From the NCBI RefSeq assembly GCF_000169175.1, contig NZ_AAWS01000029.1, positions 1-64,000 on the forward strand: DNA of 64,000 nucleotides, in the 5' to 3' direction. Within the stretch, counting starts at the first letter, position 1. Each line of letters starts with the position of its first letter. The DNA is from Microscilla marina ATCC 23134. GTDB lineage: Bacteria > Bacteroidota > Bacteroidia > Cytophagales > Microscillaceae. The translations under genes were made by a program, and so were the position numbers. Below, piece by piece: positions 34,556 to 46,074 of the stretch. The notes beneath the pieces are model-generated. The model had not been told where the DNA came from. It ran no database searches and saw only the letters and a list, made by a program, of their open reading frames with translations.

Positions 34556-34789
34556 TCGACTAAGTAATTTAAAATAAGGCTATCTTATTATAGTGATATT
34601 TTATGTTCATTGCACCTTATCAAGTAATGTTTTGATAACTCGCCAAGCAACGAGCAATGAGCGGCAAACATACTTAAGTTATTTATAATAAGGTAATTAC
34701 ACCTGTTTGTTAGAGGTGTTTACCCCAATATTATGGGTACTTACTTTGTTAAATGCTGCAATATTATCCACAAAGCTACGATTTAACAA

Positions 34790-35776
34790 CTATTTGTTAA
34801 CCAAAACTTTGGATTTGATATGTTGAACGATATTGGTGCCATGATGCCTGCCATTTTCTATGAATATTTTTTCGGTATGTATACCACACTGAACAGTGCC
34901 TGCTACATATAGTCCTGGTACATTGGTTTCGAAAGTGTTGGGGTCAAACTCTGGAACCATTCGTTCATTCAGTTTCAGACCAATTTTTTGTAAAAAGTGG
35001 CCATCGGGAGTATAGCCAATCAGCAAAACGACAAAGTTGGCTGGATACTTTTCTACGGTGCTGGTTTGGTGGTTGCGAAGCCATACCCAATCTTGTTCTA
35101 TTTTTTCAATTTCAGTGTAAAACTTCACTTTAATTTTTCCCTCTTTAATCCGGTTGCGTAAATCGGGAATGAGCCAATATTTGGCTGTTCTTTTAAAATC
35201 ATCTTTACGTACCACCATTGTAAGATCTACGCCGTGGTGATAAAGGTCAAGAGCAGCTTCTACCGCTGAGTTGCCCCCACCAACCATTACCACTTTTTGG
35301 TGTACATATTGAAAAGCTTCTTCATAGTAATGTGTGACATGAGGCAAGTTTTCGCCCGGAATGTTGAGTTGTCGGGGTAAGCCAAAATACCCAGTGGCTA
35401 CTACTACATGACGTGCCTGTAGGGGCTCATTACGTGAGGTGTGTATTTCAAATAATTGGTTTGTTTTTTTGACATTGATTACCTCGGTATATAGCTGGGT
35501 TTGTAATGCATAATATTCGCTTACTGCCCTATAATACTGGAGCGCCTCTACCCGGCTTGCCTTACGCCCTGAAGCAGCAAATGGTATATCGCCAATGGCA
35601 ATATTTGCTGTAGTAGAGAAAAAATGCATATTTCGAGGATACATCCTGATAGATTCGGTAAGGCTACCTTTTTCAATAATGAGGTAGTCGAGGTTTTCTT
35701 TTTGGGCAGCAATGCCACAGGCTAGTCCACAAGGACCACCACCTATGATAATGAGGTCGTATACTTTGTTATTCAT
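34790..35776 (-). CDS. YpdA-like FAD-dependent disulfide reductase
   Basis: Flavoprotein of 328 residues resembling YpdA, the proposed NADPH-dependent bacillithiol disulfide reductase. The FAD-binding GGGPCGLACGIAA lies at 12-24, and HFFSTTANIAIGDIPF (about 51-66) is typical of YpdA. The NADPH-binding VVMVGGGNSAVEAALDLYHHG is at about 162-182, FVVLLIGYTPDG near 245, and GLYVAGTVQCGIHTEKIFIENGRHHG at the C-terminus. No CxxC active site is visible, which agrees with YpdA and differs from thioredoxin reductase. In this phylum a bacillithiol link is plausible, but no biosynthesis gene is nearby. Confidence 0.88.
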   Translation of the reverse strand: MNNKVYDLIIIGGGPCGLACGIAAQKENLDYLIIEKGSLTESIRMYPRNMHFFSTTANIAIGDIPFAASGRKASRVEALQYYRAVSEYYALQTQLYTEVINVKKTNQLFEIHTSRNEPLQARHVVVATGYFGLPRQLNIPGENLPHVTHYYEEAFQYVHQKVVMVGGGNSAVEAALDLYHHGVDLTMVVRKDDFKRTAKYWLIPDLRNRIKEGKIKVKFYTEIEKIEQDWVWLRNHQTSTVEKYPANFVVLLIGYTPDGHFLQKIGLKLNERMVPEFDPNTFETNVPGLYVAGTVQCGIHTEKIFIENGRHHGTNIVQHIKSKVLVNK

Positions 35777-36641
35777 TTTTAATGGTTTTAGCGAATGCTT
35801 ATTTTCAAACTACCTGAACACATAAAATGTTCCTAATGGTTTGTGATGGGTATGTCCTGACTTTGCATTTAAAAAGAAGGCTTTGCCAGAAAGCTCAAAT
35901 GCAGGATGAGCTCAGTGTTATAGCACCAACAGAGTGCGGTGCGATGATGGTGAAATTAACCAGAAAATACAAATAATTTTTACGGACTCGATATCCTTTT
36001 TGAGGTGGGGAAATTGTTTGTTTAGGCCTTAGTAAAGGTTGAGAGATGATGTTTTGTCTGCAACAATTTAACTACTGATAGCACTGCCATAAATAGAATA
36101 TGATTTTTTTTAGTAGTTATTGAATAATGTAGCTGGAGCTAACTTTAATTATACGAGCATTAACTGTATATGTTGCAATATTAACTACTTTGGAGTACAT
36201 TTGTGACCGCTAAAATTGAGCAAACTTTGAAACAACCACGAACTGATTGTAATTAAAAAATCCTGAATCATTGTACAACAATTATCAATTATTGTTGATA
36301 GTGCCAAATTTACGTACTGCTTATGTTAGTTATCCAAATATTTGAAGATAGTGTCAATAAATCTGTGTTTAAACTACCCCTGCATTTATTATTCTCCCCT
36401 TTTTTAAAATCATCACATCTATAAATAATCTTATCATTGTTTTGTAACAAATGTATCAAATCCGGCTACATAAACTCGCTCAAAGCACGCTTGATGGAAA
36501 TGAACAGACTTTACCAAGATTTTTTTTAGTAATTCTATATATATACAAAACAGGCTTTATCAGGCATACAAACTATTGTGTATTAATTCGATACAGCACT
36601 GTGAATACATGATAACCTATTTTTAAAACACAAAACGTAAA
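35777..36641. other. Long spacer between divergent genes, upstream of the first giant gene
   Basis: About 865 AT-rich bases. It carries the promoters of ypdA and the first giant gene, which I could not place, and a small CAACAAT/ATTGTTG hairpin at 36276-36297. The last bases before the start (cacaaaacgt) are shared with the leader of the third giant gene. Confidence 0.5.
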
Positions 36642-39600
36642 ATGTTAAATTTAAAACGAAGTGATAAAACCAGTCTGGGAGGACGGTTTGCTGCTCGAAT
36701 CAAACGAAGTTTGTTGATCAAAACAAGCTTATTGTTACTGGTAGGTGGTGTAGCTCTGGCAAGTGGTACTACCTTGTATAAGAGATTTTTTGCTGTGAAT
36801 ATTACCCCTGCGGCTAACCTGGAAGTTTGTAGGGGAGGAGAAGCTAAACCCTTAAGTAAAATCACCATTAAAGAGGGAAATACAGATTTTGCATTAAATA
36901 AGAGTGGTAAGCTTATTTTGATTTTTTCTAACAATGATTTTGAAATGGCAGGTTCTCCCGAAACCAAGTATTATCGAGGAGGAACATATCAAAGAAATTT
37001 CACTACAGAAATTAGAGGTAACACTTTAGAGATAGATTATGTATTTGGTGGTTTTGTAAACGAGTTTCTCTCTATTGAAATTACTGGCTTGCAAGTAAAA
37101 TCAACAGCAGGTGGAACTGCCACCAGTGTAGAATTAAAACCGAAATCTGGTACTACCAATGATATAGCTGGTTTGGATGAAAATGATGTACTTGCCAATA
37201 TTAGTGCGATTGAAGTTCCCACTGGTCAGCCTACCATCTCTTCCAGTTCGCAGGCAAGCTTATGCCTGAATACCAATGGACAAACCTTGGAAGTAGATGC
37301 TGAAACTGGAATGACCCATGAATGGGAGCTGCCTAATGGCATTACTCAGGCCAGCCTTACGGCAAATTCTATTACTATTGATGTAGACAATAGTGTGCCT
37401 TTGGGCAATGCCACTATCAAAGTGCGTAAGGTAAATAGCAATGGGTGTAAAGGTGCCTGGCTAAACCATAGCGTAACTGTGATAGAAAAAGTAGGCAATC
37501 CAGGGAGTATATCAACGCTTAATAACGAACCATATGAAGGGCGAGTAACTGTTTTGACGTCAGACCCTATAACTGGTGCTGATGAGTACGTATGGATACT
37601 TGACCAATTGTTGATTCCTTTTGAAAATGCTTACACTGTAGTAAATGATGCAGGAACTGACAAGTTCCAGGTGATTACCCAAACCCCCAGACTTACGATA
37701 AAGGCGGGCGAAGTGTCCAGTAATACGTGGGTGTTAGCCGAGTTGAAGGGGCGCAATGTATGTAGTGAGGGCAATGATACGTATAAATACATCAATGTAA
37801 GAAACCTGAGTGGAGTAGTAGTAGAAAACATCCTCAAAGTAGAAGATTTGTGTATTGGTGGAGACTATCATTCTATAGGAGATATTGTATTGAGTGAGAT
37901 CAATGCTGATGACTTGAGTTCGCGTGGGTCTCCCAATACTGCTGCGAGTGGCACTTTCAGGTTAGAAATGACCAGTACTGGTTATGAGTTTGGGGGAAAC
38001 CCAGTCACTATTTTTAGTGAAAAAAACAATGGAAGCTTTTTGGGCAACTTTACCACCAGAATTAGCAATAACAAACAACGCCTAGAGATAGACTATGTGT
38101 TTGACAATGCCTCGTTGGCTGCATTAAATAAAATGATTATCAGTGGTTTGAAAATACGAGCGGTAGCTTTTAATACTACTAATGCAAATATTGCAATCAT
38201 TCCAAAAGGTACTTCTGACTTTTTCCGTATCAACGACAAGGTTACCTTGGCAAGGGTGTCAAGACTTGATGCATTGCCTGATCCAGGATCATTTACTACT
38301 TCTGCCTCAGTACTTTGTACAAATACCGATGTAGACTTTACCATTGGTGCAGTGACGGGTGCGGCAGAGTACGAATGGGAGTTTCCTGATGGTATTACTG
38401 CCAACTCTACCAGTTCACCAGTATCCACCAGTAGTCCAACGGTCACCTTAAGAGTAGGAACCGGAGCCGTTAATGGCAAAGTAAGGGTAAGGGCAGTGAA
38501 CGTGGGTGGTTGTAAAAGTAATTGGCTTGAGCAACAAGTAACAGTACGCAGTGCCCCCAATGTGGTTACCACTGTTATTGGTCCCAGTGAACTGTTTGTA
38601 GGCGAACAAGCTACCTATGAAGTAAGGGCGGTAGAGGGTGCTGACAAATATGTTTGGACTTTATCTAACGATGGACTGACGAGTAGTGATGTAACTGGAG
38701 TCCCTGGTAATACCAATCTTACTATCTATACCACTACTACCAACAAACTCACCGTGACTGCTGCCAATACAGTACCAGGCGGAGCCCAGAACCCTACATT
38801 GCTCAAGGTAAAAGCACTTTCGGACGATTGTGGTGCTGGAGGAGAATTTACCCAGAGTATTACGATCAAACCTTCAGGTGCGGTAATAGAAGCCTCAGCA
38901 CTCAACGGAATATGTGCTGGTTTCTCTGGTATTTTACCTGACTTTACTATCAAAGAAACCTTCATTAAAGATTTTACTGGAGTAGGAACGCTCAAGTTTT
39001 TACCTGATGATGCCAATTTCGTGCTGGCAGGAACGCCAGAAGTGGTGGCATCTAACGGTAACTTTACGGCTACTATTCAGGAAGAAAATGTTGTAGGAGA
39101 TTTACGTAAAGTGTTAGTGTTGAGCTACCAGTTTAATGCTGCTTCAGAAAATGAATTGAGTGCGTTGGTAATCAAAAACCTGGAAGTACAAGTAAAAGCA
39201 GGCACCAATGCTACCTCTACCGAACTCAAGCTACTAAATGTAGACATCACATCGGGCGGTATGAAAAACCTGGCAAACAACACTAAAGTAGCTGATTTGT
39301 CGTCAGTAGTGCCTCCCACGATTTCTGCGGCCGATCAGACAACGTTCGAGACAGGAACAGATGCCTGTGAAAATACCAACTTTATTTTGCAGGTAACAGG
39401 TATGAACAATGTAGATAGTTATGAGTGGCAACTTCCTGCCGGGCTTGCTCCAGTGACTACCCCAGTGTCTACTACCCAGTCTATTGAATTAAAGGTAAGC
39501 TCTGGTGCCCAAAATGGCAATGTAACCATAAAGGTGAGAGGCGTAAACAATGCGGGGTGTAAGGGTGATTGGTTGGAAAAAACGGTCACTATTAAGACTG

Positions 39601-42600
39601 CCCCTGATGCTCCAGGCAGCATTATAGGCGCACTTTCTATTTGTAAAGGACAATCTGCTATCTATTTTGTACCACCTATTGCCGGAGCAGATCAATATCA
39701 ATGGGAGATTCCTACGGAGTTGTCTACAAGTGATGTGGATGTCAATGCTGATGCCAGTATATTTGCTACTGCGGCCAATATATTAACTGTGAGCGCCAAC
39801 AGTGTTCCTACCGGAACTAATGCCCCTAATGTAAAACTGAGAGTGCGTGGTATCAAAGGAGGTTGTGCTACCACCGAAACTTTTGCTGAGTATGAGATTA
39901 CTATTTTTGATACACCAGATGTACAAATAAAAGTAGGTGACAATGACCTGATCGAAGGACAAACCTTTGCTTCTAATGCTGACCCTATCATCTTAACAGG
40001 TGAACCCGCTGGGGGAGTATTTGCTGCTACTGAAGGAATAGTGACTACCGACGGAAATCAAACCGCGTTTGACCCGGAAAAAGCAGGTTTAGGCAGTAAA
40101 ACTATCAAGTATACTTATACAGAGAATGGTTGCTCGGTAACCAAAGAGGTAGGAGTAGTGGTAGTAAAAGCTACTGAAACCGGGTTGAGTTTATCTTATT
40201 GTGAGTACGACTCCAAGCAAAGTTTTAGCATCAAAAGGGTCACTTTTGACGATACCAGAGGCAGGAAGAAATACATTCATAAGCTAATAGCAGTACCTGG
40301 TTTGGCTTCTAAAGATCCTTTAGACCCCACCGATGTAGGGGTGCCCGGAGAAATAGCCACGAATATTCCACGTAGTTGTGGCAACGACCCTTCTATCATT
40401 ACTCAGGCCACCCTGGTCACTGATGAAGATATGTTCTATACCTTTGATCCCTCTTTAGTCAATGAATCAGTAACTATCCAAGCGGTAGAAGTAGAGGTGC
40501 GTGATGGTAGTTTTTGTGATGTTGATATTATAGACCTTGACAAAATTACTGTATACAAAAGACCTGTTCCTGGTGCAATTAGTGGCTCGGCTATAGTATG
40601 TTATGGAAGTACAGCTACTTATAAAATACCTGCTAAATCGGGACATACCTATCAATGGAGCTTGCCAGAAGGAGGAACTTTTGTGGATGGCATTGATGAA
40701 GGAGCAGAAGTAAAAGTAAACTGGACAGTAGCCAATGGAGACGACTATAAGGTAGATGTAACCGAAACAAATACCTTAACACCAAGTAACTGTAATACTC
40801 CGGCAACTACTTTTAATGTAGCAGTCAAGTCTTTGCCTACTCCTCACATTGTAAGCGATGCGGGCACCAATGCCTGTGCCAATACTACTGTCACTTATAA
40901 AGCTGCGCAAGATGCGAGTGGTACTCCATTTGGGGCGGGGTATACTTATAAGTGGACGGTTGACAAAGGCGATGGGATAAAAAGAGAAACCTCTGGAGTG
41001 TCTCAAATAGATGTTACCTGGGACGTGTTGGATGGTATTATTGCTTTGGAGGTGGTTTCACCTGCTTCTGAAGGCACTTGCTCAAATACTACTGGCGATA
41101 TACCAATCACAGTAAGTACTTCGCTTAAACCCCAATTGGGTACCGAAGTAGACGCTAACCCATCGACAGGTGCTAAAGCCCGGAATAAAAAGAAAACTTG
41201 TGCTGGAAGTGAGGTGGTGTATAAATTATCTTCATTTACCAACCAAGCAGGGCTTACCTGGAAAGTTACCGGAGGAACTATACAAGATGCAAACGCTGAG
41301 AATTCTACTACCCCAAGAACCATTACAGCCGTAGATGAGATCACGGTGCTTTGGGCAAATAATGCCAATGGTACCATCGTCATTGAAGAAAATCAAGGAA
41401 GTTGTAATGGAGTAGAAAACGTATCAATAGAGATTGTGCAACCAGTGAAACCTGTTTTTGCTGTGGAAAATTCATACTGTAAAAATGATAACAGTGACAT
41501 CACCCTGGCTATTTCTAATACTTTGCCTGCGGGTACAGGTCAGTTCCGTGAGCTTATCAAAGACGCTGGTGGAACGATCATCGATGATATTCCTTTTAAT
41601 AATCCGTTTCAGCCCAATGCGTTGTCGATAGGCGAGCATAACATTGTGTATCGTTATACTACCGATGATGGAAACTGCTCTATAGATTCTGATCCCAGAA
41701 CTTTTAAAATTGAAGAGCCGCCTACATTGTTACTATCCATTACAGGAGAAAGTGATTTTGATCCTTTAGGTAACCCAGTAGTACCAGTGTACTGTATTAG
41801 TCAGGGTAACATTACTCTAGAGCCTAAAATTACGGCACCTGTAGCCTCTATCCCTGGCAGTAATGATGGGTCTATTGAAGTGAAAAAAGGTTCGACAGTG
41901 ATCAAGACTTTGCCTGATGGTAGCAATACATTTAATATCAATCAATCTATTACAGAAGGTGGCGAGTACACTATTACTTATACATATTCTACTGGTTGTG
42001 GTGGAAGCGCCTCGCGAACTATTCAGGTAACCAAGCCTGAAGCGATTTTGATTAAAGCAAAAAAAGAAGACAATACCACCGAAGATTTGACCAGCTATTG
42101 TGTGCGTGAAACACCTTCGGTGTATTTGGTGCCAGTGGTAGGAACCAACGAGTTGTTAAATCCTGTATTGGAAGATGGTAAAACCTATTTTATGATCAGG
42201 CGATTGTCTGGACCCAAAGGTAGAATGACCAACTTTAAACTATTAAAGGACATTGCAGGAAATTTGACCAATGTGCTGGATGTAAGCAACCCTATATTTG
42301 ACGAAACCCCAGTAGCACCGGATGCCTCTACTCAAGAGTGGAACACAAACTATGGTGAATACTCGGTAAAGTATATCAATGGAGGTTCGGGTAGTGTGGC
42401 CTGTGCCAATCAGTCGGCAGAGTTTACAGTTGTTCTTAAACGTTTGCCTGAGATAGAGTTTACTGGTTTAAACAAGGACAAAACCTATTGCGACGACGTG
42501 GCCAGTGTTCCATTGGAAGCCAGAGACGGGCAAAATATTGTGCCAGGTGCAGTCTTTACTTATCAGAAGGTCTTCTCTGATGGCTCTAAAGGAAATGCAG

Positions 42601-44876
42601 AACCTATTCAGAATGGAGTGTTTAGCCCAGAAACTGTAGGAGCAGGTACTTATGAAATATCAGTGTCGCACACCGAAGATGGTTGTTCAAACAGCTCTGA
42701 TATGCCAGAAGTGGTCACTGTAACGTCTGTACCCAAAGATATTAAAGTAACTGCCACTAAGGTATACCACGAAAGCAGCATACAGTTTACAGCTTCGTCT
42801 AACAACCTCAGTATGGGTGGGCAATGGAGTTGGTTGATTGACGGGAGTGCCTTGAATGGGCAAAACCCTACGAAAGAGTTTGGCAACACAGAGGCAAAAA
42901 ATGTAAGTTATGACCTAAGTGTACGCACCCAGGCACAAGGGGGGTGTGAGAAAAAAATAACTAAAGAGTTTTTGCTTGATTTCGATGTGACAGGGTTTTG
43001 TGCAGGAGGTGTTACTACGTTTGAAAACAAGAGTAAATTGTTTAACGACGATAAGGTTAAAACCATTACCTGGAATTTTGGAGATAAAAATACGGAAACG
43101 ATGGGTACAGAGGCTACCCATTCGGTACAAAACTATACGTACGCCACGCCAGGTACTTATTGGGTTACCCTTACTATTACTACCGATGACGATATAGCTA
43201 CCTACGTGCTGCGTCGTCGGGTAAATATTTTCAAAGTCGTTACTGTTACTCCACAAGCACCTTACTTTGAAAACTTTGAGGCAAATAATGGTTTTTGGAT
43301 ACAACAAGGGAGCGTAAAAGTAAATCAAATACCCAAAGATAGCACAAGCTGGAAATGGCAAACTCCTAAAGGCAAAAATATCCCTGCTAACCAAGGCAAT
43401 GTTTGGGTTACAGACAATAACGACAACCCTCACTCTAGTGATAGCTCAAGCTATAACAACAATGAGCAGTCTTATGTGGAAAGCCCTTGTTTTGATATTA
43501 CAGCACTTGACAAGCCCATGTTGTCGTTTAAGTACTGGTCTGATACTGACCCTGGGTCTGATGGAGTAGTGTTGTTATATACTGTAGACGATGGCAAAAC
43601 CTGGAAAAGACTGGGTAAACAAGGCGATGGACTCAATTGGTATGATGCTAAAGGGGTGCTGGGCAAACCAGGCATTGGTATCGGAGCAGATGTAAACAGT
43701 GGTGATCAGGGATGGACAGGCAACGCACAAGTAAGGAGCACAAAAACCTGGAAAGTGGCTCGTTTTGGGATAAATAGCGTGCTAAACGATATGCCTGCTA
43801 ATCAGGGAGTAAAAATGGTGAGGTTTAGAATGGCCTTTGGTAGCAATGCAGATAACTCACAAACCAATAGTTATGAAGGGTTTGCTTTTGATGACATTAG
43901 AATAAGCAACCGTAACCGTACTGTGTTGCTCGAATACTTTATCAACGAAAGTGTAACAAATGCTGAAGCCATGGACAAAGCCGCCAAAGATTTCTCTACT
44001 GGAGGCAATGCCAATGAAGTGATTAGTATTCATCACCATACTGGGTTTCCTGCTGCGGACTTTTTTAATGAGCAAAACACCAAAGATCCTAGTGCAAGGG
44101 CGTTTCATCACGGCATAAGGGCAGTACCCAGAGGTGTAGTAGACGGCTATGCCCAAGATAACACTGAGCTGGATACCTGGGCCCAAGATACCCTGGCTAC
44201 GCGTATTTTGGTGGAGTCGCCTTTTAGTATAGCCATTACACAACCTTCGGTTACAGGCAAAAAACTGACAGGTTCGGCTACGATCACTGCCCTTGAAAGC
44301 ATTGACCACCCAGTGGTAATGCACGTAGTGGTGATAGATGCTGAAGCTACTGCCAACGGGAAAACCTTTTACAATGTAACCCGCAAGATGTTGCCTGATG
44401 CCGCTGGAACTTACCGTACAAGTGCCTGGACTGCCGGAGAAAGTCAAACCTTGAACTTTGAATGGAGCGATATAGGCGACTTAGACCCCACAAACTTTAA
44501 AGTAGTGGTGTTTGTAGAAGACTATAACTCTAGAGAAGTACACCAGGCAGCAACCGTTAGTGTGAGCATAAAGCGATTGGACGAAAACCAAAGTGAGCAC
44601 GAGATTACTGGAGTAGGAGATGAACTGTTGCCTTCTGGCGCCTTGTTGTTCCCCAACCCGGTATCAGACCAGGTAACGGTGACTGTAAAAACGTTGTTGT
44701 CGCCAAAAGCACAATGGCAAATATGGTCAATCACTGGTAAACTGCTTAAGCATGGACAGTGGGGGACAGGTAAAAAATCAATGAAAATAGATGTAAATAA
44801 CCTGTCACAAGGTTTGTACATTTTAAGGATTTCAGATAAAGGGCGAACCTCTCAGTTGAGGTTTGAAAAACTTTAA
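36642..44876 (+). CDS. Giant T9SS-secreted multidomain protein 1
   Basis: Cell-surface or secreted protein of 2744 residues, function unknown. The N-terminus is long and basic (1-26), followed by a hydrophobic export segment (about 27-46). Three ~340-residue repeats begin near 60, 402 and 752. Each has a beta domain starting with a C-x-G motif (LCIGG, ICAGF) and two PKD/Ig-like domains with YEWELP-like strands. Many further Ig-like modules follow, often starting FTGL..YC. A PKD domain is at about 2135-2200 (WNFGDKN, PGTYWVTL), a MAM/jelly-roll-like domain at about 2208-2420 (YVESPCFDI, SFKYWSDTD) and a thioredoxin-like region from 2426 (VLLEYFINES, HHHTGFPAAD). A T9SS type A sorting domain occupies about 2668-2744. 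Two paralogs follow in tandem. Confidence 0.88.
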   Translation: MLNLKRSDKTSLGGRFAARIKRSLLIKTSLLLLVGGVALASGTTLYKRFFAVNITPAANLEVCRGGEAKPLSKITIKEGNTDFALNKSGKLILIFSNNDFEMAGSPETKYYRGGTYQRNFTTEIRGNTLEIDYVFGGFVNEFLSIEITGLQVKSTAGGTATSVELKPKSGTTNDIAGLDENDVLANISAIEVPTGQPTISSSSQASLCLNTNGQTLEVDAETGMTHEWELPNGITQASLTANSITIDVDNSVPLGNATIKVRKVNSNGCKGAWLNHSVTVIEKVGNPGSISTLNNEPYEGRVTVLTSDPITGADEYVWILDQLLIPFENAYTVVNDAGTDKFQVITQTPRLTIKAGEVSSNTWVLAELKGRNVCSEGNDTYKYINVRNLSGVVVENILKVEDLCIGGDYHSIGDIVLSEINADDLSSRGSPNTAASGTFRLEMTSTGYEFGGNPVTIFSEKNNGSFLGNFTTRISNNKQRLEIDYVFDNASLAALNKMIISGLKIRAVAFNTTNANIAIIPKGTSDFFRINDKVTLARVSRLDALPDPGSFTTSASVLCTNTDVDFTIGAVTGAAEYEWEFPDGITANSTSSPVSTSSPTVTLRVGTGAVNGKVRVRAVNVGGCKSNWLEQQVTVRSAPNVVTTVIGPSELFVGEQATYEVRAVEGADKYVWTLSNDGLTSSDVTGVPGNTNLTIYTTTTNKLTVTAANTVPGGAQNPTLLKVKALSDDCGAGGEFTQSITIKPSGAVIEASALNGICAGFSGILPDFTIKETFIKDFTGVGTLKFLPDDANFVLAGTPEVVASNGNFTATIQEENVVGDLRKVLVLSYQFNAASENELSALVIKNLEVQVKAGTNATSTELKLLNVDITSGGMKNLANNTKVADLSSVVPPTISAADQTTFETGTDACENTNFILQVTGMNNVDSYEWQLPAGLAPVTTPVSTTQSIELKVSSGAQNGNVTIKVRGVNNAGCKGDWLEKTVTIKTAPDAPGSIIGALSICKGQSAIYFVPPIAGADQYQWEIPTELSTSDVDVNADASIFATAANILTVSANSVPTGTNAPNVKLRVRGIKGGCATTETFAEYEITIFDTPDVQIKVGDNDLIEGQTFASNADPIILTGEPAGGVFAATEGIVTTDGNQTAFDPEKAGLGSKTIKYTYTENGCSVTKEVGVVVVKATETGLSLSYCEYDSKQSFSIKRVTFDDTRGRKKYIHKLIAVPGLASKDPLDPTDVGVPGEIATNIPRSCGNDPSIITQATLVTDEDMFYTFDPSLVNESVTIQAVEVEVRDGSFCDVDIIDLDKITVYKRPVPGAISGSAIVCYGSTATYKIPAKSGHTYQWSLPEGGTFVDGIDEGAEVKVNWTVANGDDYKVDVTETNTLTPSNCNTPATTFNVAVKSLPTPHIVSDAGTNACANTTVTYKAAQDASGTPFGAGYTYKWTVDKGDGIKRETSGVSQIDVTWDVLDGIIALEVVSPASEGTCSNTTGDIPITVSTSLKPQLGTEVDANPSTGAKARNKKKTCAGSEVVYKLSSFTNQAGLTWKVTGGTIQDANAENSTTPRTITAVDEITVLWANNANGTIVIEENQGSCNGVENVSIEIVQPVKPVFAVENSYCKNDNSDITLAISNTLPAGTGQFRELIKDAGGTIIDDIPFNNPFQPNALSIGEHNIVYRYTTDDGNCSIDSDPRTFKIEEPPTLLLSITGESDFDPLGNPVVPVYCISQGNITLEPKITAPVASIPGSNDGSIEVKKGSTVIKTLPDGSNTFNINQSITEGGEYTITYTYSTGCGGSASRTIQVTKPEAILIKAKKEDNTTEDLTSYCVRETPSVYLVPVVGTNELLNPVLEDGKTYFMIRRLSGPKGRMTNFKLLKDIAGNLTNVLDVSNPIFDETPVAPDASTQEWNTNYGEYSVKYINGGSGSVACANQSAEFTVVLKRLPEIEFTGLNKDKTYCDDVASVPLEARDGQNIVPGAVFTYQKVFSDGSKGNAEPIQNGVFSPETVGAGTYEISVSHTEDGCSNSSDMPEVVTVTSVPKDIKVTATKVYHESSIQFTASSNNLSMGGQWSWLIDGSALNGQNPTKEFGNTEAKNVSYDLSVRTQAQGGCEKKITKEFLLDFDVTGFCAGGVTTFENKSKLFNDDKVKTITWNFGDKNTETMGTEATHSVQNYTYATPGTYWVTLTITTDDDIATYVLRRRVNIFKVVTVTPQAPYFENFEANNGFWIQQGSVKVNQIPKDSTSWKWQTPKGKNIPANQGNVWVTDNNDNPHSSDSSSYNNNEQSYVESPCFDITALDKPMLSFKYWSDTDPGSDGVVLLYTVDDGKTWKRLGKQGDGLNWYDAKGVLGKPGIGIGADVNSGDQGWTGNAQVRSTKTWKVARFGINSVLNDMPANQGVKMVRFRMAFGSNADNSQTNSYEGFAFDDIRISNRNRTVLLEYFINESVTNAEAMDKAAKDFSTGGNANEVISIHHHTGFPAADFFNEQNTKDPSARAFHHGIRAVPRGVVDGYAQDNTELDTWAQDTLATRILVESPFSIAITQPSVTGKKLTGSATITALESIDHPVVMHVVVIDAEATANGKTFYNVTRKMLPDAAGTYRTSAWTAGESQTLNFEWSDIGDLDPTNFKVVVFVEDYNSREVHQAATVSVSIKRLDENQSEHEITGVGDELLPSGALLFPNPVSDQVTVTVKTLLSPKAQWQIWSITGKLLKHGQWGTGKKSMKIDVNNLSQGLYILRISDKGRTSQLRFEKL

Positions 44877-46074
44877 GTATTGGTGTTAAGAGCACCTGAC
44901 TTATTGTACAAAGCGGTTTAAAACAGCCGCCTTACTTGTAAGTTTTATAGATATATTGGAGGGCATTGCCACTGTTTTTATGGGGCAATGCCCTTTTTTA
45001 TTGGTTTATTTCTTTTTTAAAAAACTATCAGAAATAAGGATAAAGACCGATTGCTGATAAAAATTATGAAATGAGCACTTGATAGTGATGCTTCTGGTTG
45101 GTACCCTTAAATAGGGCGTTTTGAGTGAGCGCAGGTGCTGTAGCAATAAGAAAACCCTTGCACTTTGTAGGTGTATGAGTTCAAATAGAACGTGAAAAAT
45201 ATTTAAAATACTTCAAATAACCCCTTGTTTTACAGCGAATTAACGATATGTCCAATTTTTTTAATCATACGTCCAAGTAATTACCTGGTCTTTTATCTTC
45301 CTTTGCATCGTTGATATTTTCAAAAGCATTCAGGCTTTTATGCTTTCCCTTAAACAAACCAGGGAAAAAGTCGCATCACCTACTTGATTGTAATGTATGC
45401 AAAATAAGATATTTTATTGAGGTGTAAATGACTGTAAGTCAGTGTTTAAATTATTAGTATTGCTCATGTAGAGGCCAAGTTGTAGGATTTTTATTGAATT
45501 ACAATTATATTTGCTACTAATTACAGAACTATTAGGATAACTTTATACAAAAAGACAATTTAAAATTAAATATATACAAAGCTGTGATGTAGTTGAATCA
45601 TTCAGACAACTATATAAATATACTAAGAAACTATACTATAAAAGTAGATGATCAGGCTAGATTGTTTATAACCCAATAACTCTATTCATCTGCCCCACTA
45701 ACCAAATAAAGCTAATTGATGATACTACCAAATTATTTTACTCTGTTAAAAGTACCAGTTTTGGTACAATTACTACCTCAAAAAAACTATTCCATTCTTT
45801 TTTTTAATCCCCATTTACTGTTGAAAAGTACTATAATTTCATAAAATCACTATAAGGATTTTATTGAGCTTATTTTTGGTAATTGAGTTTTGCCAAGTGG
45901 CTATTTTATGCGCATTTTTCGATGAATCGCCCCTGTTTTGAGGGGAAGATTCAGGTATTTATTTCTCGAATTTATCTTTAATTATACATAAATATTGGTT
46001 GGCTGATCTACTACTAAAGCAATTGATTTTAATCAGCTAAACCCTGTTACTCACTCATAAACAACTACAAAACT
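44877..46074. other. 1.2-kb spacer between giant genes 1 and 2
   Basis: It begins with the terminator at 44961-44999. The remaining ~1.1 kb is AT-rich, with no reading frame, repeat or strong hairpin that I can support. Its length suggests the second giant gene has its own, possibly complex, promoter region. Confidence 0.5.
44961..44999 (+). terminator. Intrinsic terminator of giant gene 1
   Basis: GGGCATTGCC / GGCAATGCCC stem followed by six T, 84 bases after the stop codon. The same stem and spacing recur after giant gene 2. Confidence 0.9.

Noticed and set aside
34556-34789. SAM-type riboswitch upstream of metF
   Set aside because: The short upstream region lacks a recognisable multi-stem aptamer, and no terminator precedes the start.
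37037-44821. Long minus-strand frames opposite the giant genes
   Set aside because: They mirror the codon pattern of the repetitive Thr/Ser/Gly-rich coding strand and have no recognisable domains. The same holds for those opposite the other two giants.
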